NCBI RefSeq assembly: GCF_019802055.1
Contig: NZ_JAHVHW010000007.1
Coordinates: 930,001-994,000 of the forward strand
Source: Ferrimonas balearica
GTDB lineage: Bacteria > Pseudomonadota > Gammaproteobacteria > Enterobacterales > Shewanellaceae
Direction: 5' to 3'
DNA length: 64,000 nt
Shown piece after piece: positions 37,101 through 49,152 of the stretch. The notes beneath the pieces were generated by a model, which saw only the letters and a list, made by a program, of their open reading frames with translations, did not search any database and was not told the origin of the DNA. Position 1 is the first letter of the stretch. Each line of letters opens with the position of its first letter. The position numbers and the translations under genes are program-made.

Positions 37101-37532
37101 CTAATGGACGGATGAATTGGGTGAATGTGAAAAAGTATTTTTTGGTAAAAGGAGGAGCGTCATCCATATCAGAAACTGGAAGCCATGGGCCCCGGGAAGG
37201 GACCAGCCGTAAGCAATGGCGAGCACCAGCAGCGTGAGTGTGATGGTTGTTGGCCATCCTGGAAGGCCAATATGCCGTAAGCGTTTTGCCATCAGATTCA
37301 AACCAGATAATCCCAATGGGATCGTCATCAGCAAAAGCAATACAAAGCCGGGAAGCGAGAGTGTGAGTGATATGCTTTCTATTCCGTTGGCGCCACGTTC
37401 GACGCCATTTTCGAGCAGCACTGCACTCAGTCCAATCAGAATGAGAAGCAAACTGACCAACAGTGAATATCCCAGATAGGGAAGCCGGGCTAGCTGTCCT
37501 TGCTGAATGTCGCCCCATAAGATTGAGAACAT
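37101..37532 (-). CDS. DUF805-like small membrane protein
   Basis: A 143-residue protein with four likely helices. An N-terminal cytoplasmic part (MFSILWGDIQQGQLARLPYLGY) is followed by helices around 25-47 and 62-85, the AKRLRHIGLPGWP turn that resembles the R-x-x-D/H-I-G-x-x-G-W motif of DUF805, and two further helices. GGGAGGG lies six bases before the chosen ATG; an ATG six codons earlier is less likely. Function unknown. Stands alone; base composition is slightly AT-rich in the flanks. Confidence 0.72.
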   Translation of the reverse strand: MFSILWGDIQQGQLARLPYLGYSLLVSLLLILIGLSAVLLENGVERGANGIESISLTLSLPGFVLLLLMTIPLGLSGLNLMAKRLRHIGLPGWPTTITLTLLVLAIAYGWSLPGAHGFQFLIWMTLLLLPKNTFSHSPNSSVH

Positions 37533-37736
37533 TTTTCCCTCCCTTACCACTCAAACGATAACCGAACTATGAGTATATAAGCTTCTAGATTTGAGTCGGT
37601 TAGGGGCTGAAACCATGTCGCCACCCTGTTTCAGGGTTCTCATTAAGCTGAAATTCAAAATAGGGTTACCGAATCAGGAAAAAGCGTTTGATATCCGATG
37701 ACTAAAGTTGATTTAATGTGTCGCCAATGAGGCAGG

Positions 37737-38114
37737 GTGTTGGATGGCGGTATTAAATTGGTGAGCTGGTTGAAAATTTCGACTCCAGTGTTGCGCAGGG
37801 TGATCTCCCTGGCGCTGCTGATGGTGTTGGGATTGTCCCAGATATTTGCCAGTTGCCTGACTGTAGCACCTGAGTATTCCGGTGATGAGCATCACCTGGA
37901 AGCCGCCGCAATGGCGTGCGATTCTGCCGTCCAGACCTTGACGCCAGGGGAGGTGTCGGAGCATGACCACACACCGCACTCCCACCTGCCCTGTCACCCG
38001 CCAACCGATCACAACCTGCACTTTGAGCAGCCTGATTCCACTTTGATTCTGTCGCGAGCGGTCTATCGTCCGGATCGTCGGGCAGCACCCCCGATCCCCC
38101 CTCCGAACGTCTGA
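37737..38114 (+). CDS. His-rich small periplasmic protein leading the CzcCBA-type operon
   Basis: About 125 residues: a membrane/signal helix (RRVISLALLMVLGLSQIFASC, about residues 20-40) and a periplasmic part with a His/Asp cluster, EHDHTPHSHLPCHPP followed by DHNLH, that looks like a metal-binding segment. The tail is Pro/Arg-rich. The start is weak (GTG at 37737; alternatives a few codons on). It is the first gene before the efflux genes, 73 bases upstream and co-oriented, so a metal-sensing or metal-buffering role is likely. I do not recognise a named family. Confidence 0.7.
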   Translation: MLDGGIKLVSWLKISTPVLRRVISLALLMVLGLSQIFASCLTVAPEYSGDEHHLEAAAMACDSAVQTLTPGEVSEHDHTPHSHLPCHPPTDHNLHFEQPDSTLILSRAVYRPDRRAAPPIPPPNV

Positions 38115-38187
38115 ACTCACACGCAATTATCCCATTTCATAGCTATACCGGCTCGGCGGTAAGGCCGTGCTGGCGTGTGGAGTCATT

Positions 38188-39537
38188 ATGTTTTGTTTAT
38201 TCCAATCCGGCGTCGGGCTTACCCGATGCCTGTCGGCACCGCCTGGGAACCCTCCTCAGGTGTGGCGACGCCAATGGCGTGTCCTGACGACCTGTCTGCT
38301 CCTGGCACTGGTCGCTGCTCCGGCAAAAGCGGAGCGTCTGGTTCTGGGGGAGGTGTTGCAGCAGACACTGCTCAGAAATCCGGAGTTGCAGCTGTTTCCC
38401 TATGAGCAGCGTGCCGCAGAGGCCAATGCCATTCAGGCCGGGCTCCGCCCCAACCCCTCTTTGTCACTCTCTGTAGAGAACGTGTTGGGCAGCGGCGAAG
38501 CCCAGGGGTTTGAGAGCGCCGAAACGACGCTGCAACTGAGCCAACTCGTAGAGCTGGGCGAAAAGCGCCAGCGGCGAGTCGACCTTGCCACGGTTCAGCA
38601 GCGCCAGAAGGTCATCGATTACGAGTTCCAGCGAGTTGAGGTGCTGACGGAGGCGACCCGGCGCTATTACGAGCTGGTGTATCGCCAGACGTTGCTGGAG
38701 TGGAGTCGTCAGCGCATTGTCATCGAGCAGAAGGCTCTGGATCAGATCCGTGCCAGAGCAAACGCAGGTGCAGCGCAACAGGCCGACGTGAGTGGATTGG
38801 CCCTGCGATTGGCCGAATCCCAGGCGGAGCAGCATCTGCTCGAAGGGCAACTGAGATTGGCACAGCGTCGACTGGCGGTGATGTGGCAATCCGAGCCCGA
38901 AGCGATGTGGGCAGAGGGCGATCTGGCACAACTGGAAAGGATACCCAGTGCGGCTCAGGTGCTGAATGCCATGGACCGGGCCCCCAGCTACCTCCAACTG
39001 CTGGAGCGGGTGCGCCTGATGGAGGCCCAGCGACGGCTGGAGGAGGCCAATGGCCAATGGGATGTCACTTTGGGCATGGGGCTCAAACGCTCTGAAGAGA
39101 CCAATGACACCAGTTTGCTGTTTGAACTGAAGGTGCCGCTGCAGTTGAACTCGCCCAATCAGGGCAACCTGCTGGCGGCTCGCGCCGAGGAGGAGCAAGC
39201 CCTGCATCATCAACGCCTGGCACGACAAACGTTGCGACTCACCCTGCTTGGCGTTCATCACTCCCTCAGTAATCAGATGGACCGGATCGAGCACCTTGGT
39301 CAGTCGCTGCTGCCGCTGGCCCATCAATGGTTGGAGCAGGTCGAGACCGGGTATGAGACGGGACAACAATCGGTTCTCTCATTGCTGGCTGCTCAGTCCA
39401 AACAGTTTGAGCTGGAGCGGCAGCGTATCGATGCTCGCTATTCGGCCTGGCTCCAGTTACTCGAACTAGAGCGTCTAACCGGCCAATCCTTTGAAACCGT
39501 GACTCAAACCGACCCGTCTCCGGAGAATCAATCATGA
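38188..39537 (+). CDS. czcC: CzcC-type outer-membrane efflux protein (TolC family)
   Basis: A 449-residue TolC-family protein with a signal sequence (LLLALVAAPAKA, cleavage near residue 50) and two repeats of paired long helices, as in outer-membrane factors of heavy-metal RND pumps: LGEVLQQTLLRNPELQ and the GLRPNPSLSLSVENVLG strand in the first half, GMGLKRSEETND and FELKVPLQLNSPNQGN in the second. GGAG lies five bases before the ATG; an in-frame GTG upstream is less likely. Its stop overlaps the start of the adaptor gene (ATGA). Confidence 0.9.
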   Translation: MFCLFQSGVGLTRCLSAPPGNPPQVWRRQWRVLTTCLLLALVAAPAKAERLVLGEVLQQTLLRNPELQLFPYEQRAAEANAIQAGLRPNPSLSLSVENVLGSGEAQGFESAETTLQLSQLVELGEKRQRRVDLATVQQRQKVIDYEFQRVEVLTEATRRYYELVYRQTLLEWSRQRIVIEQKALDQIRARANAGAAQQADVSGLALRLAESQAEQHLLEGQLRLAQRRLAVMWQSEPEAMWAEGDLAQLERIPSAAQVLNAMDRAPSYLQLLERVRLMEAQRRLEEANGQWDVTLGMGLKRSEETNDTSLLFELKVPLQLNSPNQGNLLAARAEEEQALHHQRLARQTLRLTLLGVHHSLSNQMDRIEHLGQSLLPLAHQWLEQVETGYETGQQSVLSLLAAQSKQFELERQRIDARYSAWLQLLELERLTGQSFETVTQTDPSPENQS

Positions 39538-40790
39538 CCATTATTCAACTTCGCTTGGCGGCGTCGCTTCTGTTTGCGGCTGTCGCGCTATTGCCTGGCA
39601 TGGCGTCAGCCGGTGGTAACCACGGCCACCATGATGACCATGAGGAGGAGGCTGAACCCAAGGGCCCCAATGGTGGAACCTGGCTTCAGCAGGGAGAGGT
39701 GGCGGTTGAGATCACCCTCTATGAGCATGGGATCGAACCAGAGATGCGGGCTTATCTGTATCGCTCCGGAACACTCGTAAGCCCGGACCAGGTTGATCTG
39801 ACCATTGAGTTGGCGCGTCTGGGCGGTGTGGTTGAGCCGATGCAGTTTTATCCCGAGCGAGACTACCTGGTCTCACCGCAGCCCGTCAGGGAGCCACACT
39901 CCTTCGATGTCAGCGTGCGGGCGAGCATTGCGGGCGAATCCTACCACTGGGAGTACGAGTCTCATGAAGGCCGGACCGAAATCCAGGAGCGCATGCTGAC
40001 CTTAGCTGGTGTCGAGACCGAAATGGCCAGCAGCCAGGTTCTGACCGTTACCGAAACCGTCTTTGGGGTGGTGCAACCGGTACAACAGCAGGTCTACTCT
40101 GTGTCCGCTCCCTATGAGGGGATTGTGGAGAGTCTGCTGGTGCACGTCGGCGACAAAGTGAATAAGGGCCAGACCATCGCGATCGTCAGCAACAGCAAGA
40201 CCCTCCAGCGCTACAAGGTGACCTCACCGGCTAGTGGCGAGGTCACCCAGCAGTGGCTCCATCTTGGCGATCACACCGGTGGTCGGGCTTTGATGCAGGT
40301 CGCCGACTTCTCTCAGGTGTGGATCGACCTTTCGGTGTTTCCAAACGCCTTGGACAAGGTCTCGACTGGCATGCCGCTGACTCTGTTCTCCATGCATGCC
40401 GCTGAGTCTGGTGAGGCGGGCGTGGCGTCCACCATCAGCTACATCGCGCCCATCATGACCGGGGGGCATATCGCCCGTGCCAGAGCCGTTGTTGATAATG
40501 CGGACGGCCATTGGCGTCCGGGGATGCATGTTCAGGCGAAAATCCTCACCAGCCGTCGGGAGGTGCCTCTTGCGGTGAGCGTTGATGCCTTGCAGCGTTT
40601 TCGGGATAGGGATGTGGTGTTTGCTCGATATGGCGACACCTTTGAGGTGCGAATGGTTGAGCTGGGTGCGCAGGACGGTGAGTACGTTGAGGTACTCAGT
40701 GGCCTGGAGCCGGGTACCGAGTACGTCACGGCCAACAGCTACCTGCTGCTGGCGGACGTGATGAAAGACGGTGCGAGCCACAGCCACTAG
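39534..40790 (+). CDS. czcB: CzcB-type periplasmic adaptor of metal RND efflux pump
   Basis: A 418-residue membrane-fusion protein with signal peptide (LLFAAVALLPGMASA), a His/Asp-rich metal-binding start (GGNHGHHDDHEEE), an N-terminal extra beta domain (about 45-140), then the barrel-sandwich and hairpin: VSAPYEGIVESLLVHVGDKV with VTSPASGEVTQQWLHLGD as the lipoyl halves, and a C-terminal beta-barrel. It ends in ASHSH. It links the inner-membrane pump to CzcC and may hand over metal ions. Start overlaps the czcC stop by four bases; czcA begins nine bases after its stop. Confidence 0.92.
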   Translation: MTIIQLRLAASLLFAAVALLPGMASAGGNHGHHDDHEEEAEPKGPNGGTWLQQGEVAVEITLYEHGIEPEMRAYLYRSGTLVSPDQVDLTIELARLGGVVEPMQFYPERDYLVSPQPVREPHSFDVSVRASIAGESYHWEYESHEGRTEIQERMLTLAGVETEMASSQVLTVTETVFGVVQPVQQQVYSVSAPYEGIVESLLVHVGDKVNKGQTIAIVSNSKTLQRYKVTSPASGEVTQQWLHLGDHTGGRALMQVADFSQVWIDLSVFPNALDKVSTGMPLTLFSMHAAESGEAGVASTISYIAPIMTGGHIARARAVVDNADGHWRPGMHVQAKILTSRREVPLAVSVDALQRFRDRDVVFARYGDTFEVRMVELGAQDGEYVEVLSGLEPGTEYVTANSYLLLADVMKDGASHSH

Positions 40791-40796
40791 GAGTAA

Positions 40797-43958
<3,162 letters not shown>

Positions 43959-43963
43959 TCGCT

Positions 43964-43995
43964 AAAAAAGCCGGGCCATCTGGCCCGGCTTTTTA
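43964..43995. terminator. Bidirectional terminator, czcA / hybrid kinase
   Basis: Thirteen-bp perfect stem (AAAAGCCGGGCCA / TGGCCCGGCTTTT) with a two-base loop between convergent genes. Confidence 0.85.
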
Positions 43996-44025
43996 CTGGA
44001 TTAAGCGGGGTTCAACTCCCGGCCA

Positions 44026-46398
44026 TTACTTGACTTTATTTAGCACCGCAAAGAGTTCTTCCTCTTTGAATGGCTTGGTCAGGAAGTCCCGGATCCCGGC
44101 TTCACGACACCGTTCGCGCATGTCCCGAGTGATGTTGGCCGTCAGTGCGACGATGGGTAAGTCAGGGGTGAGAGTGCGAATGTAGCCGGTGGCTTCGATG
44201 CCATCCATCACCGGCATATGGATGTCCATTAACACCACATCAAACTCTGAGTTGTGCGCTTTCACCTTTTCCACCGCTTCCTTTCCGTTTTTGGCCATGT
44301 CGACCCTGGCGCCCACTTTCTCCAGCAAGCGCTTCATCACCAGACGGTTAAAGTCGACGTCTTCGGCGAGCAGGATGGATACCGGGTGCTTGAGTCGATC
44401 TGCGCCACAGCAGGACTGGTTGAAATCCACGTCCGTCAGATAGTAGTAGGGGTGGGGAGGGAGATCGATCAACACCTCCACGTTGGCCTGTGTGAACTCA
44501 CTGGTTGGAAACTTCAATCCCTTCGACGGCAGTATGTAGAGTCGGTGAAACTCGGAGTTGAGCATCCTCTCTTTACACTCGAGGTAGTGCTGCTGTGAAC
44601 ACAAAACGATCGTGACGCTTTGCGTGTCCGCACTGTCCTTGACGGTGTCTAAAGTGTGGTGGAACTGAGCGATATGGACACGCTTGAACTGGCTTTCGAT
44701 GGTCGCCACTACTTGGGGGGACTCATGCAGACAGACGACGTGAAGGTGGCAGAAGGAGAGTGCGGAAAAATTTACGGCATCGGAGGCTGGAGCGACCTGC
44801 ACATTAACCCGGCAGGTAGTGCCTTGGCCCGGAGCGCTGTCGATAAGCAGTTCTCCCCCCATACGCTGGGCAATGCGCTCAATAATGGGGATGCCCAGGC
44901 CTGTGCCACCAAACTCTTTCTTAATCGATAGGTCAGCTTGCTCAAAGGGCTTACGCACCTGCTCAATCTTTGACTTGTGCATGCCGATACCGGTATCGGC
45001 GACGGTAATTTCAAATGTCCCGTCTGGCGACATCTTTAAGGTCAAGCGTACACAACCATTTTGGGTGAATTTGATGGCGTTGGAGAGAAGGTTCATCAGC
45101 ATCTGTTTAATGCGAATTTCGTCGCCAATAAACGCTTGTGGCATGTCGTGAAGGTCAAACTCTATCGTGTTTCCTTGAACCAGATTTTGATTCTTAATCA
45201 TCAGGTACACGTTGTTGACCAATTGGAGCACGTCAATACGCTCTGCTCCAATGATCATCTCCCCTGACTCGATCTTTGAAAAATCGAGAATGTCTCCAAT
45301 GATGGTGGTGAGGTCATTAACAACGGACGCCGAATGGGTCACATATTCCTGCTGTTCGGCGTTTAGGTTGGTCCGCTCCAGCAGAGAGATAAAGCCCCGT
45401 ATTCCGTTAAGGGGAGTGCGGATTTCGTGACTCATGTTGGCGAGAAAGAGCGACTTTGCCCGATTGGCATTATTGGCTTTATCGGTCAGTCGCTCGTTCT
45501 TATCTCTTTGTTCCTTGATGCTGTTGATGAGGCTTTCGTTCGACATCAAGCCATACACCATGGAGGAACACAGGTAGTTCACCTCAATAAAGTTGCTTTT
45601 AATGCGCTTGATACGCTGCAACTTCTCTTTGCTATCGGTAACTTTAACTGCCTTGGATAAGTAGGAGATCGGCTTGCTCAGGTTTCTAACGATAAGGTAG
45701 CCACCTAGCCAAAATACGAAACTGGAGATGACGACAATGGTAAGAAATATGACGTTCACTATCTTGGATAGTGACTGATGTTCCTCAAGCTGCTTAGCAA
45801 CTCTTGCGGTTGCAAGAGCATCAAACTTTGCGATGGTCTCGTCTAAATCCTCTTTGAGTGTTTGGTGCTCGCTAGATGAGAAGACCTGAAGCAACGCGAT
45901 GTTATTGTCCTGCTGAAGATCCAATTGCTGAATCGCTTCGAGTTCGATGTTAATGATCTTGTGTTCAATATCGATAACCTGAGTCAGCAGTATCAGCTCC
46001 TCGCTAGAGAAGTGGTTCATATGGATCAGGTCAAGGTCAGAGAAGTTGCCGACAAGAAGATTTTCGATCTTTGAATCTTCATCGTGAACCAGAAATGCCG
46101 TTATCTGATTGAGCTCCCTGGTAGATTCACCAAGTTTTACCGACAATAGTGAGTTAAAGCGAGATTTGTATTCAGGTGACATTGTCGCCAAGTAAAAGAA
46201 GGCATACTTGGTCAACTTGGTTGAATCAGCACGTAGCTTCTCGGTCAGGTAAGGGATCTCGATGCTCTCTTCAATGAGGTTCGATGTCTGCTCTGAGACC
46301 TTGATTTCGAGAAGGTAAACAACAACCAACGCATACATTAGCAGAATGGATGTCGTAAAGACGGCAAACGTAAACTTCTCAATGCGCATCTTTTTCAT
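44026..46398 (-). CDS. Hybrid sensor histidine kinase with C-terminal receiver
   Basis: A 790-residue inner-membrane kinase. TM1 (about 9-31) and TM2 (about 213-238) flank an all-helical periplasmic sensor domain; a short HAMP-like linker and coiled coil follow. HisKA has the phospho-acceptor in NMSHEIRTPLNG (His about 324); the ATPase shows NLLSNAIKFT, DTGIGM and FGGTGLGIPI. A central 100-residue segment (about 560-665) looks like a degenerate receiver. The C-terminal receiver has ILLAEDVDFNR, LMDIHMPVMDG (phospho-Asp) and FLTKPF. Its ATG overlaps the stop of the response-regulator gene by four bases. It is the last gene of a four-gene phosphorelay operon of low GC content. Confidence 0.93.
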   Translation of the reverse strand: MKKMRIEKFTFAVFTTSILLMYALVVVYLLEIKVSEQTSNLIEESIEIPYLTEKLRADSTKLTKYAFFYLATMSPEYKSRFNSLLSVKLGESTRELNQITAFLVHDEDSKIENLLVGNFSDLDLIHMNHFSSEELILLTQVIDIEHKIINIELEAIQQLDLQQDNNIALLQVFSSSEHQTLKEDLDETIAKFDALATARVAKQLEEHQSLSKIVNVIFLTIVVISSFVFWLGGYLIVRNLSKPISYLSKAVKVTDSKEKLQRIKRIKSNFIEVNYLCSSMVYGLMSNESLINSIKEQRDKNERLTDKANNANRAKSLFLANMSHEIRTPLNGIRGFISLLERTNLNAEQQEYVTHSASVVNDLTTIIGDILDFSKIESGEMIIGAERIDVLQLVNNVYLMIKNQNLVQGNTIEFDLHDMPQAFIGDEIRIKQMLMNLLSNAIKFTQNGCVRLTLKMSPDGTFEITVADTGIGMHKSKIEQVRKPFEQADLSIKKEFGGTGLGIPIIERIAQRMGGELLIDSAPGQGTTCRVNVQVAPASDAVNFSALSFCHLHVVCLHESPQVVATIESQFKRVHIAQFHHTLDTVKDSADTQSVTIVLCSQQHYLECKERMLNSEFHRLYILPSKGLKFPTSEFTQANVEVLIDLPPHPYYYLTDVDFNQSCCGADRLKHPVSILLAEDVDFNRLVMKRLLEKVGARVDMAKNGKEAVEKVKAHNSEFDVVLMDIHMPVMDGIEATGYIRTLTPDLPIVALTANITRDMRERCREAGIRDFLTKPFKEEELFAVLNKVK

Positions 46399-47117
46399 GG
46401 CAACTCGGTCTTTTCAATCAGTTCAGAGCCGGACTTCAACTGGTAGCCGAGGGACTGTACCGTAATAATGATCTCGTCTTTCAGTCCGAGTGCGCGGATC
46501 TTGTTCCGTATCTTGCTGACGGTAAGATCGACACTGCGGCTGATGCCGTCGAAGTCACGGCCTGTGGTGCTTTTTGTCAGCACGTCGCGGCTCAGTGTGC
46601 GGTAGGCACTCGACGTCAGAACCGACAGCGTTCGTGCTTCGATTCGAGTGAGGCTGGCCAGGTTGCCCTCAAACTCTATCGTTCGATTCAGGTAGTCGAA
46701 AACCAGCCCGCTGCTGTAGTGCCAGATTTTGTTGGTGGCAATGATATTGTGATTTTCCCGTCCGTTGCTTATCTGTTTAACGGCATGAATCAAAGGGATA
46801 AGTCCGCGATCCTTCGAGATGTACTGATCACAACCTTTGCTGTAAGCGAGCGTTTCGATATCGAAGCGTCGGAAGGAGGAAAAGACAATTAGATAGGTAG
46901 ATGAGAGCAAGCGGATCTTTGATATATTGTCTAACGGCGTTTCGCAGTCAAGGTCAAGATCCAAAATAATGCACCGTGGCTGGACATTATTTAGTTTCAG
47001 CATAGCGGAACTGATGTCGGTAAAGCTTGTTACGACATAGCCATGCTTCTTGAAATATCGGCTTATTAGGTTCGAAGACATGATGTCGTCTTCAATTAGA
47101 AAAACATCTTTGTCCAT
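46395..47117 (-). CDS. OmpR-family-like response regulator
   Basis: This 240-residue protein pairs a receiver (FLIEDD acid pocket, phospho-Asp in IILDLDLD near residue 53, VFSS switch, ISKDRG lysine) with a C-terminal winged-helix DNA-binding domain (about 135-230): LASLTRIEARTLSVL and ISRSVDLTVSKIRNKIRALG, where the VSKIRNKI recognition helix is OmpR-like. It should bind promoters when phosphorylated by the hybrid kinase encoded next. Coupled to the kinase by a four-base overlap; separated from the REC-EAL gene by 20 bases. Confidence 0.9.
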   Translation of the reverse strand: MDKDVFLIEDDIMSSNLISRYFKKHGYVVTSFTDISSAMLKLNNVQPRCIILDLDLDCETPLDNISKIRLLSSTYLIVFSSFRRFDIETLAYSKGCDQYISKDRGLIPLIHAVKQISNGRENHNIIATNKIWHYSSGLVFDYLNRTIEFEGNLASLTRIEARTLSVLTSSAYRTLSRDVLTKSTTGRDFDGISRSVDLTVSKIRNKIRALGLKDEIIITVQSLGYQLKSGSELIEKTELP

Positions 47118-47137
47118 TTTGAAAATTCCATAAGCAG

Positions 47138-48295
47138 TTAAATGATAGCTAATGCTTGTTCGATGTTTAATGGTGCATGGTAGTAATAGCCTTGAACCTT
47201 ATCTGCACCAAGTCGCTTGGCTTGAAATTCGTCGTCCAAACTTTCAATGCCTTCGACCACAATCGATATTCCAAGGCGCTTACAACTCTCGCAGAAGCTT
47301 AAAAGGAGTTGAAACAATTTTTCGTCACTACCACTTTTATATAATAGTGACTTGTCGAATTTTACTTCTCTAAATGGGAAAGCGAGAAATTCGTTGATGG
47401 TCGCTTGTTTTAAATCAAAATCGTCGATTGAGATATTGATTCCAGACAGCCGAAATCTAATAAGATTTTGATAAGTTGTTTCAGAGCGACTGAACCCTGT
47501 TTCAGTTACTTCAAGTGTGACCAGGTTAAAAGGATAGTTCAGGCGCTGTAACAGACTGACGATCTCCTCAGAGAAAGTGTCTTCTTCCAAACTTTGATAA
47601 TCAATATTAAAGGAGAGCGATACCGGGATCTCAGTCTTTCCCGTTATCTCTGAAATAGCCTTGTGGATAAGCTTGTGCGTGAAGGATGTGATTTTTCCAC
47701 TTTCTACAAGCTGTGAGATGAACTCTGATGGCGTGTGGATATCGCCAAATTCATCCGTCATACGACCCAGCACCTCAAAGCCACAGAGCACACCGGAGTG
47801 TGCATAAAATTGAGGCTGATAGCGAGGCGTTATTCTCAGATCATTACATTGCTCGAAGAGCGATTCGGAGCCCGCGTTGAGAAAACGCTCTTCGAAAATC
47901 TGGCTTGTCTGAGTGATTTCCTGAATTTGCGATATCAGTTCCGATAATGGCTTGGATTTATTCAGGTTGAAGACCTGTTTTATTCCCGCAGAGCAAAGCA
48001 GGTTGTATACGGAACGGGTAATGTCTTCAGGGTAAGCACTGTAGACGATGGCTCCCAATAGGTTTCCCAGTTTAGCCAGGGCAGGATAGCGCTCGTAGGC
48101 GTTCCCATCCCCCCCCAAGTCCACGTCCAGAACCGCGATGAGAGCATCACGTGACGCGTAACGCGACAGGTCGTCGATATCCTCAACACCAAAGCACTTT
48201 GAAAATCCCTTTTTCCTCAACGAATTAACCAAGGTAATTCGTTGAAACCGGTCATCATTGACGATAAATACGTGGTAAGGAAACGCCGAAGTCAC
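47138..48295 (-). CDS. REC-EAL c-di-GMP phosphodiesterase
   Basis: 385 residues with an N-terminal receiver (IVNDDR acid pocket, VLDVDLGG phospho-Asp about 57, Ser switch in VYSA, and Lys in NLNKSKP) and a C-terminal EAL domain (about 145-380). EAL residues needed for metal binding and catalysis appear conserved: EVLGR, SFNID, EVTETG, IDDFD, VKFDKS, VVEGIES, QGYY. The loop after DDF is atypical (DDFDLKQAT instead of DDFGTGYSS), so activity may be phosphorylation-dependent or reduced. I choose a GTG start that overlaps the HPt stop (GTGA) and has AAAGGA six bases before; an ATG 12 codons earlier would overlap the HPt gene by 40 bases. RocR and PvrR are similar REC-EAL proteins. Confidence 0.9.
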   Translation of the reverse strand: MTSAFPYHVFIVNDDRFQRITLVNSLRKKGFSKCFGVEDIDDLSRYASRDALIAVLDVDLGGDGNAYERYPALAKLGNLLGAIVYSAYPEDITRSVYNLLCSAGIKQVFNLNKSKPLSELISQIQEITQTSQIFEERFLNAGSESLFEQCNDLRITPRYQPQFYAHSGVLCGFEVLGRMTDEFGDIHTPSEFISQLVESGKITSFTHKLIHKAISEITGKTEIPVSLSFNIDYQSLEEDTFSEEIVSLLQRLNYPFNLVTLEVTETGFSRSETTYQNLIRFRLSGINISIDDFDLKQATINEFLAFPFREVKFDKSLLYKSGSDEKLFQLLLSFCESCKRLGISIVVEGIESLDDEFQAKRLGADKVQGYYYHAPLNIEQALAII

Positions 48296-48666
48296 CGCTT
48301 GTCCTTTGAGAACTTTATGGCGGCAAGGCATTGGTCCAGTTCGGCGTTAACTTCTCTGATGGTTTTGCACACTTGATTGTGGCGGGCTTCATCGTAACGT
48401 AGCTGCTCGTCACGGAGCTGATTCTCAATCTGGGAAAGCTGATTGGCGTAATCAGTGAAGCCCAGCAAGCCGATGCTGCCGCAGGCCATATGAATTAAGC
48501 GGATAGCCTGGCCACTATCTTTTTGGTTTTTTTCAGATTGTTCCCGAAGAGAGGACAAAATTGACAAAGAGTACTCTTCGAAGGCGTTGATGGTTTGAAG
48601 CATGAAGTCGAAGTCGGAATCACAAACTTCTTTGAAAAAGTAATCAACATTGACCCTGCCTACCAT
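48292..48666 (-). CDS. Histidine phosphotransfer (HPt)-like protein
   Basis: A 124-residue all-helical protein. The segment AIRLIHMACGSIGLLGF (His about 59) matches the HPt pattern H-x-x-x-G-x-x-x-x-x-G, where the His accepts a phosphoryl group between a hybrid kinase and its response regulators. First gene of the operon and translationally linked to the REC-EAL gene (GTGA junction). With the hybrid kinase, OmpR-like regulator and REC-EAL protein it completes a four-component phosphorelay. The match is to fold and motif, not to a named homologue. Confidence 0.8.
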   Translation of the reverse strand: MVGRVNVDYFFKEVCDSDFDFMLQTINAFEEYSLSILSSLREQSEKNQKDSGQAIRLIHMACGSIGLLGFTDYANQLSQIENQLRDEQLRYDEARHNQVCKTIREVNAELDQCLAAIKFSKDKR

Positions 48667-49152
48667 AAAACCCTCGGTTTACTTTCGATTTACACGAGAC
48701 GGATGATAGATACTTTCGAATTACAGTTCAATTGAACTCAAGGGTGAAAAGACAGCAATGTGTAACGCGGCTGTATCTTTCTGTGCTCGTATCTGGCAGG
48801 TGTCCGGCCGAAAGGTAACTGAAGTGTTTCAAATGTAAAGGTTGTGGTTTCTCTGGTGGTGTGGGTCAATCGCACTTCCACTGACAAATATCTCTCTGTA
48901 TTTCAACACGTTCCCTATCTGAGCTCGAAAAAATTAAGCGGAAATGAGAAATCACCAAATATCGTGAGCCCGTCCAACATTAATAGATATTAATGTATGT
49001 TAACTGGTCAAATATTGTCCGCCGCATGACTAATAATGGCGTTTACTATCAAATTGAACCGCCATTGTTCGATTGCGATGGATTTTATGCCTGGTGTCAG
49101 ACGACACGAAGAACCAAAAAAGCAATGACAATAGTGTCTTAGGTGAACAACC
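48667..49152. promoter_or_regulatory. Upstream region of the phosphorelay operon
   Basis: 486 bases without a gene, between the 3' end of the hydrolase gene and the HPt gene, both on the minus strand. It is AT-rich like the operon and contains a 20-base palindrome (48977-48996). I saw no clear terminator for the hydrolase. Confidence 0.5.
48977..48996. promoter_or_regulatory. 20-base palindrome (possible operator)
   Basis: ACATTAATAgaTATTAATGT: nine-base perfect arms around a two-base centre, about 310 bases upstream of the HPt start. The binding protein is unknown. Confidence 0.4.
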
